Assembly (NCBI RefSeq): GCF_009906955.1
Contig: NZ_CP047656.1
Coordinates: forward strand, 1,116,001-1,180,000
From: Paraglaciecola mesophila
GTDB lineage: Bacteria > Pseudomonadota > Gammaproteobacteria > Enterobacterales > Alteromonadaceae
Direction of reading: 5' to 3'
DNA length: 64,000 bases
Below the pieces are notes generated by a model. That model worked only from the letters and a program-made list of their open reading frames with translations, did not search any database and was not told the DNA's origin. Below, one piece after another: positions 28,142-37,197 of this stretch. The translations under genes were made by a program, and so were the position numbers. Numbering within the stretch: the first letter of the stretch is position 1; every line of letters starts with the position of its first letter.

Positions 28142-29887
28142 ATGCAGTTATTCATCCGTTATTTCACCCGTTTATGCTTATTGTTGTGGGCATTATCTTC
28201 AATGGCTTTTGCACAAATTGATGAGCTGTCTGCCACGGTTGATAAAAACCCAGTACTTGCCGATGAATCAATCACCTTGAGCGTTGTCGCTTCGGGCACC
28301 GCCTCTCGCGATGCATTTGACGCGACGCCGTTAAACGCAGATTTTATTGTCGGCAGAACCTCGGTTAGTTCGCAGACGCAGATGATAAATTTCGACACAA
28401 CGCGCACCACAATTTGGACTACAACCCTTATTCCCCGTAAACCTGGGCGCTTTGTCATACCGGCTTTTACCATTGAAGGGAAAAGCTCTGATCCTATTAA
28501 TATGATGGTGCTGCCTGTTTCTGCCCGTCAAAGTACCGAAGGGCGGGACGTCTATGTCACCACATCAGTTGACACCAACGAAACGTACCTGCAACAGCAA
28601 ATTCGTTACACGGCGAAACTGTACCTTGCACGGGATCTTCAGCGAGGCAGCCTTTCAACCCCGACACTGACTGATGGTGAAATTCGCCAAATTGGAAAAG
28701 ACGCAGAGTATAACGACATTGTCGATGGAAAACGCTATCGCGTGATTGAGCGTACATTTTCCGTAATTCCGCAAAAAAGTGGAACATTTACCATCCAAGG
28801 ACCGGTTTTTGAAGGCGAAGTCGTTCAAGACAGACAACAAAGTTTCGGTTTTTTCAGCCGGAGCAAAACAATTAATCGTGTTGGCCCACCGCAAGAAATC
28901 AGCGTAAAGCCAATCCCAGATAATTATACAGGCACATGGTTACCCAGTGAATATGTAGAGTTACATGAAGAGTGGCAACCAGATTCGGGCGATTTTACTG
29001 TGGGCGAACCAATCACTCGCACGCTGACGCTGACAGCTGTAGGGGTAGATGAAGCGCAACTGCCCGCAATTAACAGTCAATACCCGTCAGGGGTAAAGGT
29101 ATATCCCAACCAGCCTAACACCACAACCATTGAAAAAGATGAAACGTTAATCGCCCAGCGTACAGAAACAATCGCCATCATCCCCAGTCAAGCAGGAGAG
29201 TTCACCATTGATGAAGTGAAAGTTCCTTGGTTTAACATTGTCACTGAACAAGTTGAATACGCCGTTTTACCTAAGCGTACAATAAGAGTTAAGGCGGCCA
29301 CAGGCAATGCTCCAACGGGGGCACCGCCTTTGTCTGAGACCATTGAAACCGATACTGAGGAGCCAGCAACAGTTTCCCATCCTCCCACTAATGCCAAAAC
29401 TGACAGCACGGTAGTGACATACAAAGAGAATTGGTGGTCCACAAGCAGCTGGATATTACTCACATTGTGGCTTTTGACCCTATCGGGTTGGGTATTACAT
29501 GTTAATCGTCGCGTTGAAATGAAAAACCTAAGGATCTCGGCAGGAGCACAAAAGCGAAATACACCCGCCATGACGAAAAACACCACTGAGAAGCAAGCAT
29601 GGAAGCTACTTCAAAAGGCAATTGAGAAGCAAGACAGTAATGCCATCATTGAAACATTAACCATCTGGTTGAATACGCTACTGGGTAGTACAAATAAATC
29701 TTTGAGCGCTATACAGCAATGTTTACACAATGAATCATTAAACGCGGCAGTAAATGCATTATATGGGGCTAAATTCAGTCAGCAGAGTAACCAATGGCAG
29801 CGTGATGAACTGATATCGACATTGAACTCTCTTCGGCAAGACATCCCTGGTAACCAATCAAAAGGTGAGCTCCCTCCCCTTTACTAA
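28142..29887 (+). CDS. batD: BatD-like protein (oxygen tolerance domain)
   Basis: A 581-residue protein with a signal peptide (MQLFIRYFTRLCLLLWALSS, cleavage near AFAQ), a long beta-rich periplasmic part (about 25-430) with the BatD pattern VDKNPVLADESITLSV near its start, one membrane helix at about 435-455 and a cytoplasmic helical tail. It is the last gene of the MoxR/Bat operon. The ATG at 28142 was chosen over the TTG at 28130 because it gives a normal signal peptide; the ribosome site AAGGA is 13 nt away. BatD probably presents or receives periplasmic information for the VWA proteins. Confidence 0.9.
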   Translation: MQLFIRYFTRLCLLLWALSSMAFAQIDELSATVDKNPVLADESITLSVVASGTASRDAFDATPLNADFIVGRTSVSSQTQMINFDTTRTTIWTTTLIPRKPGRFVIPAFTIEGKSSDPINMMVLPVSARQSTEGRDVYVTTSVDTNETYLQQQIRYTAKLYLARDLQRGSLSTPTLTDGEIRQIGKDAEYNDIVDGKRYRVIERTFSVIPQKSGTFTIQGPVFEGEVVQDRQQSFGFFSRSKTINRVGPPQEISVKPIPDNYTGTWLPSEYVELHEEWQPDSGDFTVGEPITRTLTLTAVGVDEAQLPAINSQYPSGVKVYPNQPNTTTIEKDETLIAQRTETIAIIPSQAGEFTIDEVKVPWFNIVTEQVEYAVLPKRTIRVKAATGNAPTGAPPLSETIETDTEEPATVSHPPTNAKTDSTVVTYKENWWSTSSWILLTLWLLTLSGWVLHVNRRVEMKNLRISAGAQKRNTPAMTKNTTEKQAWKLLQKAIEKQDSNAIIETLTIWLNTLLGSTNKSLSAIQQCLHNESLNAAVNALYGAKFSQQSNQWQRDELISTLNSLRQDIPGNQSKGELPPLY

Positions 29888-29912
29888 CGTGCAAACGGTA
29901 TTTCACACTATA

Positions 29913-29942
29913 AACGCAAGTAGATAAACATCTACTTGCGTT
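29913..29942. repeat. 13-bp perfect stem with AAAC loop after batD
   Basis: AACGCAAGTAGAT (29913-29925) and ATCTACTTGCGTT (29930-29942) form a perfect 13-bp stem. No T-run follows on either strand, so it is not a classical intrinsic terminator. It lies 25 bp after the batD stop and could protect the 3' end of the operon mRNA or act as an operator. Confidence 0.7.
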
Positions 29943-30033
29943 AGCGTTCGCCATTAAATGCAACAAAGGACGAATTGCACAATGCGTTCCTTTGACGAAT
30001 AATAAGAATAAATAATAAAGGCGGAATTAAATA

Positions 30034-30591
30034 ATGAATTTGCGAAAGCAATTTAAAAAAGCCTCGGTCTCTAGTGACATGCTAGATAAACAAAAAAGAT
30101 ATGAAACCCTAGTCCAAGCATTACATGGTGATATTTTCCGCTATGCGTATTGGCTGGTTAAAGATAAAGCGGTCGCTGAAGACATAGTCCAAGAGACATT
30201 TTTACGTGCCTGGAAATCACTGGATTCACTAAAGGATGAGAAAGCAGCCAAATCTTGGTTGATTACTATCCTGCGACGGGAAAATGCCCGTCGTTTTGAG
30301 CGTAAGCAATTTGACCTGGTGGATATCGATGATGTGTCTATTTCAGACGATCAATTAACCCATGAGGTCGAGATTGAACATCGTGAATTGCGTGAAATCA
30401 TGGCATCGCTCAGTGAAGAGTACAGAGAGCCACTCATGTTGCAAATCATGTTTGGCTACAGTGGTGAGGAAATTGCCGCTCAATTAGACTTAAACAAGAA
30501 TACAGTAATGACCCGTTTATTTCGGGCACGAAGCCAAATTAAAGAGGCACTAGAGAAATCAAATGACAATCGAGAACGGAAAAATGGATGA
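30034..30591 (+). CDS. ECF-type RNA polymerase sigma factor
   Basis: A 185-residue sigma-70 family protein. Region 2 (about 25-95) contains IFRYAYWLVKDKAVAEDIVQ followed by ETFLRAW; region 4 (about 125-178) contains YSGEEIAAQLDLNKNTVMTR of the helix-turn-helix. AAGGCGGA precedes the ATG. The next gene overlaps its end and encodes a DUF3379 protein with one membrane helix, the usual place of an anti-sigma factor. The stress that triggers it is not visible. Confidence 0.93.
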   Translation: MNLRKQFKKASVSSDMLDKQKRYETLVQALHGDIFRYAYWLVKDKAVAEDIVQETFLRAWKSLDSLKDEKAAKSWLITILRRENARRFERKQFDLVDIDDVSISDDQLTHEVEIEHRELREIMASLSEEYREPLMLQIMFGYSGEEIAAQLDLNKNTVMTRLFRARSQIKEALEKSNDNRERKNG

Positions 30592-31291
30592 TTTAGAGTT
30601 TCGCAGAACCATTTATGCTGATCCGAATTGCAATGACGAACGAGTCAAAGAAGCGGCAGCAAAGGATCCTGCAAAGCAAGAATTTTGGGCTGAACAGAAA
30701 AGAATTGATGCAAGTTTAAAGAGCGCAATGAAAATTGATGTGCCTGATGACTTAGCAAACAAACTTATTTTGCGCCAAACCATGCAAACCCATCAGCATG
30801 ACAAAAAACGTGCACGCGTACATTTAGCGCTGGCGGCATCATTAGCCTTTGTAGTGGGCGTCAGTTTTACCCTGTGGCAGCAGCAAAGTTATATTGATGT
30901 GTCAGCGCAGTCTATAGCCCATGTTTATCATGAAGGTCCACACGCGCTTGAAGCCAATGAGAACTTTTCGTTACAACAGGTTAACGCCAAGCTCGCCCAG
31001 TATGGTGGCCATATAGATGATGAAGTTGGCCAAATATATTACGCTAATCATTGCGTCTACCAAGGTGTAAAAAGTTTGCACATGGTGATGCAAGGTGAAA
31101 ATGGCAAAGTAACCGTATTTGTCATTCCTCATCAAGAAGGTTACAAAGCAAATGATAAAGCCAGTGATGGCTATCTTACTGCTGAAGCGGTGGAGTTAAA
31201 GAACACCAGTTTAGTGATTGTCAGTGAAAACGTGCATGACGTAGAGCAAACCAAAGATAGGCTGGCTAAGCGTATAACCTTTTCTGCTTAG
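30584..31291 (+). CDS. DUF3379 membrane protein, probable anti-sigma factor
   Basis: A 235-residue protein: a cytoplasmic N-terminal part (MDDLEFRRTIYADPNCND, 1-80), one membrane helix at about 84-104 (LALAASLAFVVGVSFTL) and a periplasmic domain with a conserved YANHCVYQGVKSLHMV segment. This is the DUF3379 layout, found next to ECF sigma factors in Alteromonadales and Shewanella. The start at 30584 overlaps the sigma gene by 8 nt; an in-frame ATG at 30563 would add seven residues. By position and topology it likely holds the sigma factor inactive until an envelope signal arrives; this is inferred. Confidence 0.88.
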   Translation: MDDLEFRRTIYADPNCNDERVKEAAAKDPAKQEFWAEQKRIDASLKSAMKIDVPDDLANKLILRQTMQTHQHDKKRARVHLALAASLAFVVGVSFTLWQQQSYIDVSAQSIAHVYHEGPHALEANENFSLQQVNAKLAQYGGHIDDEVGQIYYANHCVYQGVKSLHMVMQGENGKVTVFVIPHQEGYKANDKASDGYLTAEAVELKNTSLVIVSENVHDVEQTKDRLAKRITFSA

Positions 31292-31326
31292 ATCACACTC
31301 GTTTCTTTCACTGTCACATTTGTAAT

Positions 31327-31359
31327 ACCCCCAAAGCAGCTTTAGCTCCTTTTGGGGGT
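31327..31359. terminator. Hairpin between convergent DUF3379 and elaA genes
   Basis: ACCCCCAAA (31327-31335) pairs with TTTGGGGGT (31351-31359) with AGC/GCT pairing inside the loop. No T-run follows, so termination is plausible from position but not certain. Confidence 0.45.
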
Positions 31360-31385
31360 TGACGCCATCACAAGTGAGTTTGCAC

Positions 31386-31425
31386 GTCTCGTTACACACT
31401 ATTTAGTCTCGTTATACACTATTTA
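31386..31425. repeat. 20-bp tandem duplication overlapping the elaA 3' end
   Basis: GTCTCGTTACACACTATTTA (31386-31405) is followed directly by the same 20 bases with one change (31406-31425). The second copy includes the elaA stop codon and its last codons. Confidence 0.9.
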
Positions 31426-31871
31426 ACTAAATGCATATCTATGTGCTCTATCCCCCCATCATCGTAAGGCAAGCCCTGGCACCGAAAGCCAAACTGCTGA
31501 TAAAACTCACTAGCAACCGTTTGCGCTGACAACATAACATCAACGCCAGAGTACTTATGCTTGATTAGCTCAAGGCATTCTCTGATTAACGTTACACCAA
31601 GCCCTTTTCCTCGATGCGACGTTGTACAAACCACTCGCTCTATTTTAGCAAGCGCACGTACTTTTGCTTCTCGCACGCGAGCATATGCGACTAATTCGGC
31701 TTCACAATATATGCATACATGCAGACTAGATTGATCAAAATTATCTATATCTTTGTAAATACTTTGTTGCTCATTAATAAAAACATCCTGACGTAAACAC
31801 AAAATTGCATATAAATCGTTCAGTTCCAGCTGATAAAAGGCGTTAACCTGGGTTTTATAACATTCAGGCAC
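31419..31871 (-). CDS. elaA: GNAT acetyltransferase, ElaA family
   Basis: A 150-residue N-acetyltransferase close in size to E. coli ElaA. Seen are LNDLYAILCLRQDVFINEQQ near the start, the acetyl-CoA loop RGKGLGVTLIRECL and the C-terminal FYQQFGFRCQGLPYDDGGIEHIDM, all typical of ElaA. The frame is open to a TTG at 31907, but no ribosome site supports that; a GTG at 31871 has AGGAA 7 nt upstream and gives the usual family length, so it was chosen. The substrate of ElaA proteins is not established. It is convergent with the DUF3379 gene and divergent from putP. Confidence 0.85.
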   Translation of the reverse strand: MPECYKTQVNAFYQLELNDLYAILCLRQDVFINEQQSIYKDIDNFDQSSLHVCIYCEAELVAYARVREAKVRALAKIERVVCTTSHRGKGLGVTLIRECLELIKHKYSGVDVMLSAQTVASEFYQQFGFRCQGLPYDDGGIEHIDMHLVK

Positions 31872-31975
31872 TAGTGTATTCCTAGGTTGCTTGGTAGCAT
31901 GGAGCAATAAAATAGGCGCTAATTTGCTACAGCGTACACAAAAATAATTAACCAGCAGTATATTTGAAGGACAAC

Positions 31976-33511
31976 ATGGAATCAGCCACTTTTATTTCTT
32001 TAGGTTTGTACTTTCTTGCGATGCTCGCGATTGGATTGTATTCATTTAAACAAGCGAACACAGACGTTGAAGGTTACATGCTAGGTGGTCGGAACTTGAG
32101 TCCGAAAGTAACCGCCTTGTCGGCAGGTGCATCCGATATGAGCGGTTGGATGTTGATGGGACTGCCCGGTGCAATGTATTTGACCGGCCTTACCAGTGCG
32201 TGGATTGCAATCGGCTTAGTCATAGGTGCTTACTTTAATTATATTCTCGTTGCACCTCGATTACGGGTATATACAGAAGTGGCAAACAACGCTATCACCA
32301 TACCAGATTATTTCGAAAACCGCTTTAATGACAAGAGCCATGTATTACGTATTGTCTCTTCTATCGTTATCGTGTTGTTTTTTACTTTATACACCTCATC
32401 TGGCGTTGTGGCCGGCGGTAAACTGTTCGAGACGTCATTTGGTTTAAACTATGAGTTGGGCTTGTATATCACCGCGGGAGTCGTCGTAGCTTATACCTTG
32501 TTTGGTGGATTTATGGCTGTCAGTATCACTGACTTCGTGCAAGGGTGCATTATGTTTATTGCCCTAGTTCTGGTACCTGTTGTCGTGTTAATCGACCTTG
32601 ACGGTTGGCAAGGTGTGACGAATTCGTTAACGACTTTGGACGGTCAGTACCTTGATATGTTCGTTAGCGCTTCAAACGGTCAAATGATATCGACTATCGC
32701 TATTATTTCCATGCTTTCCTGGGGTTTTGGCTATTTTGGCCAACCCCACATTATTGTGCGCTTTATGGCAATTCGCAGCGTAAGTGACATTAAAACTGCA
32801 CGCAGAATTGGCATTACTTGGATGGTAGTGGCCATTACCGGAGCGCTGGCAACAGGCCTATTAGGTCTTGCTTATGTTACCCAGCATGGCTTGCAAATGG
32901 ATGATCCTGAAACTATCTTTATCTACCTATCACAACTGCTCTTCCACCCGCTAGTTGGAGGCTTTCTTTTAGCAGCTATTTTAGCTGCCATTATGAGTAC
33001 AATTTCCTCCCAATTGCTGGTGACCTCGAGCTCATTAACCAGCGACTTCTATCAAGCCTTTTTCAGACGTGATGCCAGTCAACATGAATTGATCATTGTG
33101 GGGCGCATATCAGTAGTGATTGTTGCCTTGGTTGCTATTTTACTTGCCTACGATAGAAACAGCAGTATTTTATCTTTAGTGAGTAATGCATGGGCGGGCT
33201 TCGGTGCCGCATTTGGGCCTTTGATTTTATTCAGCTTATTTTGGAAACGCATGACGCTGCTCTCAGCCATAAGTGGCATGTTAGTGGGAGCGGTTACAGT
33301 GTTACTATGGATTTATTTACCTTTTACCATAAACGGCCAAAGCCTTAGTGCTTGGCTATACGAAATTGTGCCGGGCTTTATATTGTCTAGCTTAACCATA
33401 GTGGTACTTAGTCTGATGTCGAAACAAACTGACAACGCTATTCTTACTACATTTGAGAAAGTACAAGACAAATTAAATGTCTCAGCTTCGAGCAGCGGAA
33501 ACGCATCTTGA
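31976..33511 (+). CDS. putP: Sodium/proline symporter PutP
   Basis: A 511-residue member of the sodium:solute symporter family with about 13 membrane helices. The PutP-type segments GGRNLSPKVTALSAGASDMSGWM, split here near residues 41-64, and WGFGYFGQPHIIVRFMAIRS near 245 are present, including the serine and aspartate residues known to bind sodium and proline in E. coli PutP. GAAGG precedes the ATG at 31976; the upstream TTG at 31964 is less likely. It may supply proline for catabolism or osmotic balance. No putA gene lies nearby. Confidence 0.93.
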   Translation: MESATFISLGLYFLAMLAIGLYSFKQANTDVEGYMLGGRNLSPKVTALSAGASDMSGWMLMGLPGAMYLTGLTSAWIAIGLVIGAYFNYILVAPRLRVYTEVANNAITIPDYFENRFNDKSHVLRIVSSIVIVLFFTLYTSSGVVAGGKLFETSFGLNYELGLYITAGVVVAYTLFGGFMAVSITDFVQGCIMFIALVLVPVVVLIDLDGWQGVTNSLTTLDGQYLDMFVSASNGQMISTIAIISMLSWGFGYFGQPHIIVRFMAIRSVSDIKTARRIGITWMVVAITGALATGLLGLAYVTQHGLQMDDPETIFIYLSQLLFHPLVGGFLLAAILAAIMSTISSQLLVTSSSLTSDFYQAFFRRDASQHELIIVGRISVVIVALVAILLAYDRNSSILSLVSNAWAGFGAAFGPLILFSLFWKRMTLLSAISGMLVGAVTVLLWIYLPFTINGQSLSAWLYEIVPGFILSSLTIVVLSLMSKQTDNAILTTFEKVQDKLNVSASSSGNAS

Positions 33512-33531
33512 TGTTTAAATAGGGAATTAAC

Positions 33532-34752
33532 ATGAATTTTTATGCTGCTAGACAACCCATATTACATGCAGATAAATCACTGTTTGCCTATGAGTTGTTG
33601 TTCCGCGATAGTTTAGAAAATACTTTCCCCAATATTAATGAAGATGAAGCCACAGCAAAAATGGTGGCAAGTCTGCAATTTAACTTGGGGTTAGACAGTT
33701 TACTACCAAATACTCTCGCCTTTATTAATTTTACCCACAATTCACTACTTGATGGCTACCCTTTGATGCTCCCTAAAGAGCAAATTGTCGTCGAAATATT
33801 AGAGACAGTTAAACCGGGTAAAAAGCTGTTAAATGCCTGTATCGAACTTAAGAAGAAAGGCTATATCATTGCCTTAGATGATTATATTCATCAAGGTGTT
33901 TGGTTGCATTTTTACCCTTATATCGACATCATTAAAATTGATTATCAAGAGACCTCGCATCAGCAAATTTTACAGATTATAGAAGCGATTAAACCCTTTC
34001 CTAAAATCAAATTACTGGCTGAGAAAATTGAAACCCATCAGGAGTACTTACAAGCGCTGGAGTACGGCTGTTGCTACTTTCAAGGCTATTTTTTTAGCAA
34101 GCCTGAATTAATTAAAAATACCGCGTTAACCCCGTCTCAGATGTCGATTGCCAAATTAATGGCGGAAATGGCACAGGAAGAGCCAAATATTAGGCTGATT
34201 TCTCAGGCGTTTGAGTCTGACGTGAGTCTTTCATTTAAACTCTTACGCTATGCCCAATCCCCCATATTCAAACGCACAAAACAAATTGAAACCATCAAGC
34301 AAGCCATAGTCGTATTAGGCCAAAATGAATTGAGACGATTTGTGTCTCTGTTGTTTACCGCCCAGTTTAGCGAAGGCAAACCGGCTGAATTAACTGTTAT
34401 GTCATTGTCTAGGGCGCATTATTGTGAACTATTGACTGAATACTCTAATCAGCGTGACGGTATAGCGTCTGCGTTTCTTGTCGGACTACTGTCTTTACTT
34501 GACGCTATGCTCGATGCTGACATAGCTGAGCTAATGGAAAAGCTCCCTATATCTCAAGCAATAAAAGACAGCATAGTGTTACGTCAAGGGGAACAAGCAC
34601 AATACCTCATGTTGAGTGAGTTTTTCGAAAATGGCCAGTGGAGCGATGTGAACAGATTATGTGAAAATCTAGACGTCAATTTTGATGATGCATTTGCGAT
34701 GTTTCAACGTTCACAGCTTTGGGCTAAAGAAAGACTCCAAGCGCTAACTTAA
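33532..34752 (+). CDS. EAL-like and HDOD domain protein
   Basis: A 406-residue protein. Residues about 1-200 have the EAL fold but a degenerate active site: the signature reads YELLFR rather than EAL(V/I)R, and the metal-binding DDFG reads DDYI. Residues about 205-390 form an HDOD domain. Such proteins (YuxH-like) are usually catalytically silent and act as c-di-GMP binders or partners in regulation of motility or surface behaviour. AGGGA precedes the ATG, and the gene follows putP by 20 bp, so both may share a transcript. The partner is unknown. Confidence 0.9.
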   Translation: MNFYAARQPILHADKSLFAYELLFRDSLENTFPNINEDEATAKMVASLQFNLGLDSLLPNTLAFINFTHNSLLDGYPLMLPKEQIVVEILETVKPGKKLLNACIELKKKGYIIALDDYIHQGVWLHFYPYIDIIKIDYQETSHQQILQIIEAIKPFPKIKLLAEKIETHQEYLQALEYGCCYFQGYFFSKPELIKNTALTPSQMSIAKLMAEMAQEEPNIRLISQAFESDVSLSFKLLRYAQSPIFKRTKQIETIKQAIVVLGQNELRRFVSLLFTAQFSEGKPAELTVMSLSRAHYCELLTEYSNQRDGIASAFLVGLLSLLDAMLDADIAELMEKLPISQAIKDSIVLRQGEQAQYLMLSEFFENGQWSDVNRLCENLDVNFDDAFAMFQRSQLWAKERLQALT

Positions 34753-34791
34753 CACTCCACTTCCGCTCTTTATTCAAACTACTGTCACTTT

Positions 34792-34824
34792 GTCATGATA
34801 TATTTTTAAAAAATATATCATGAC
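34792..34824. repeat. 33-bp perfect palindrome upstream of cysD
   Basis: The arms GTCATGATATATTTTT (34792-34807) and its exact complement (34809-34824) are separated by one base. It begins 40 bp after the EAL-HDOD stop and ends 72 bp before the cysD ATG. It could be a dimer-binding operator for the cys operon or an AT-rich hairpin ending the upstream transcript; no U-run follows the full hairpin, which slightly favours an operator. Confidence 0.75.
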
Positions 34825-34896
34825 GTGTTATTTTCGTGATATTGTTCTATGCATATAAGATTTTAGTATATCCATTAACCTAGCACGAGAAACTCT

Positions 34897-35811
34897 ATGA
34901 CTTCGTCGATTCCAAACGTTACACATTTGAAACAGCTAGAAGCGGAAAGTATTCACATTTTTCGTGAAGTGGCAGCTGAATTTGATAACCCTGTGATGCT
35001 TTACTCAGTAGGTAAAGACTCCTCGGTATTGTTACATCTAGCTCGGAAAGCGTTTGCCCCTGGTAAAATTCCCTTCCCTTTGCTTCATGTTGATACCACG
35101 TGGAAATTCCATGAGATGATTGCCTTTCGTGATGAAATGGCAAAGAAACACGACCTAGATTTGTTAGTTCATATCAACCAAGAAGGCGTCGATATGAATA
35201 TAAACCCCTTCGTACATGGTAGTGCTAAGCACACTGATATTATGAAGACTGTGGGTCTTAAGCAGGCACTAAATAAATATAAGTTTGATGCGGCCTTTGG
35301 TGGTGCAAGGCGTGACGAAGAGAAATCTCGAGCCAAAGAGCGCGTTTACTCTTTCCGTGATGAGAACCATCGTTGGGATCCAAAAAATCAGCGCCCTGAA
35401 TTATGGAATATTTATAATTCACAAATCAACAAAGGCGAAAGTATACGTGTATTCCCTATGTCTAACTGGACTGAGTTGGATATTTGGCAATACATCTACA
35501 TGGAAAACATTGAAATTCCTTCATTGTATCTCGCTAAACCACGCCCCGTTGTAGAGCGGGATGGATTATTGATTATGGTAGATGACGATCGCATGCCGTT
35601 AGAGGAAGGGGAAACCCCAGAAATGCGCTCCGTGCGTTTTAGAACATTAGGTTGTTACCCACTGACAGGTGCCGTCGAGTCAACAGCCAATACCTTACCT
35701 GAAGTAATTCAAGAAATGCTACTGACGAAAACGTCTGAACGTCAAGGCCGGGTTATTGATAACGATTCATCTGGTTCTATGGAAAAGAAAAAGATGGAAG
35801 GTTACTTCTAA
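34897..35811 (+). CDS. cysD: Sulfate adenylyltransferase subunit 2
   Basis: A 304-residue ATP pyrophosphatase-type subunit that, with CysN, makes adenosine 5'-phosphosulfate (APS) from sulfate and ATP. The PP-loop SVGKDSS is at 37-43, and [16 protein letters not shown] and the C-terminal KKKMEGYF are typical. It is the first gene of a tight operon cysD-cysC-cysQ-cysN-permease; its stop codon overlaps the cysC start (TAATG). Confidence 0.97.
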   Translation: MTSSIPNVTHLKQLEAESIHIFREVAAEFDNPVMLYSVGKDSSVLLHLARKAFAPGKIPFPLLHVDTTWKFHEMIAFRDEMAKKHDLDLLVHINQEGVDMNINPFVHGSAKHTDIMKTVGLKQALNKYKFDAAFGGARRDEEKSRAKERVYSFRDENHRWDPKNQRPELWNIYNSQINKGESIRVFPMSNWTELDIWQYIYMENIEIPSLYLAKPRPVVERDGLLIMVDDDRMPLEEGETPEMRSVRFRTLGCYPLTGAVESTANTLPEVIQEMLLTKTSERQGRVIDNDSSGSMEKKKMEGYF

Positions 35812-36407
35812 TGGAAAGCAACATTGTTTGGCATCAACATGAAGTCGACAAGCAGCGCCGCGCTCAGGCCAAAGGGCAAAAACCTTGTGTGGTATGGCTA
35901 ACAGGGTTAAGCGGCTCTGGTAAATCAACTATCGCGAATTTATTGGAAAAAAAATTAGCGGATAATGGTAAACACACCTATTTGCTCGACGGCGATAACG
36001 TACGTCATGGGCTTAACGGTGATTTAACCTTTAGCGATAAAGACCGCGTTGAAAATATTCGTCGCATCAGTGAATTAGCTAAGCTCTTCGTTGATTCAGG
36101 TCTGATTGTAATCACTGCATTTATCTCGCCGTTTAAAGGCGAGCGTGACTACTGCCGCGGTCTGTTACAAGAAAGTGAGTTTGTTGAAGTGTTTGTCGAT
36201 ACCCCTTTAGAGGAGTGCGAAAAGCGCGATCCCAAAGGTTTATATCAAAAAGCACGTGCTGGAGAAATCACCGATTTTACAGGTATAAGCTCCCCTTACG
36301 AAGCACCTGAGTCGCCAGAGATTACCCTCAATTTTAGTGGCCAAAGTGCGCAGGAATCTGCTGAGCAGCTTTTCACTCAATTAAAGCAAAAAGGATTGAT
36401 TGACTAA
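35811..36407 (+). CDS. cysC: Adenylylsulfate kinase
   Basis: A 198-residue APS kinase, making PAPS from APS and ATP. Walker [10 protein letters not shown] is at 32-40; [20 protein letters not shown] and [13 protein letters not shown] follow in the usual places. It overlaps cysD and cysQ by one base each (TAATG), so translation is coupled. In the classical E. coli order cysC follows cysN; here it lies between cysD and cysQ. Confidence 0.97.
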   Translation: MESNIVWHQHEVDKQRRAQAKGQKPCVVWLTGLSGSGKSTIANLLEKKLADNGKHTYLLDGDNVRHGLNGDLTFSDKDRVENIRRISELAKLFVDSGLIVITAFISPFKGERDYCRGLLQESEFVEVFVDTPLEECEKRDPKGLYQKARAGEITDFTGISSPYEAPESPEITLNFSGQSAQESAEQLFTQLKQKGLID

Positions 36408-37195
36408 TGCTAGATAGCACATTAATTGACAAAGTAACGCAGATAGCTCACCAAGCCGGTGAAGCCATAATGGAGATCTATCAGCGCGATTTCGCCGTGT
36501 ATGAAAAGTCCGATGAAAGTCCACTGACTGAAGCCGATTTAGCTGCACATAATTGTATTGTAAACGGCTTGCAAGCCATATCAGATTTACCTATTTTGTC
36601 CGAAGAGTCTGCCAACATTCCTTGGTCAGAGCGACAAACGTGGGATAAATACTGGTTAGTAGACCCTCTTGATGGCACAAAAGAGTTTATTAAAAAGAAC
36701 GGCGAGTTTACGGTTAACATCGCGTTGATCGATAAGGGTGAACCCGTTTTTGGTGTGGTGTTCGCCCCCGTTTTAAAACAAACCTATGTGGGTGTGTTGG
36801 GCCAAGGTGCTTATAAGCTTGAAGGCGACAATCGCACAGCCATTAGCCCTAAAATAAAGAGCGAAGATGAAGAATGGCGCGTAGTAGGTAGCCGGTCCCA
36901 TCAAAGCCCTGACATTCAAGCGCTACTTGCCAAACTTGGCGGTGAGCCTGAGCTTGTAGCCATGGGCAGTTCATTAAAGTTATGTTTGGTTGCTGAAGGT
37001 GCAGCACATTTGTACCCGCGTTTAGGCCCCACGTCCGAATGGGACACAGGTGCAGCTGACGCAGTGGTTCGAGCTGCAGGTGGTAAAGTTACGATTATTG
37101 AAAGTGCCACCAATGTGTTCGACGAACACGCTAAACCTCTTAGTTACAATCAAAAAGAATCCGTTTTAAACCCTTATTTTCTTGTGAGTTGCTGA
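36407..37195 (+). CDS. cysQ: 3'(2'),5'-bisphosphate nucleotidase CysQ
   Basis: A 262-residue inositol-monophosphatase-superfamily enzyme that hydrolyses PAP, the by-product of PAPS reduction, to AMP. The metal-site motifs are SEESANI near 67-73, DPLDGTKEF near 87-95 and [17 protein letters not shown] near 210-226. Its presence inside the sulfate activation operon, coupled to cysC, fits a role in removing toxic PAP in step with PAPS production. Confidence 0.95.
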   Translation: MLDSTLIDKVTQIAHQAGEAIMEIYQRDFAVYEKSDESPLTEADLAAHNCIVNGLQAISDLPILSEESANIPWSERQTWDKYWLVDPLDGTKEFIKKNGEFTVNIALIDKGEPVFGVVFAPVLKQTYVGVLGQGAYKLEGDNRTAISPKIKSEDEEWRVVGSRSHQSPDIQALLAKLGGEPELVAMGSSLKLCLVAEGAAHLYPRLGPTSEWDTGAADAVVRAAGGKVTIIESATNVFDEHAKPLSYNQKESVLNPYFLVSC

Positions 37196-37197
37196 TC

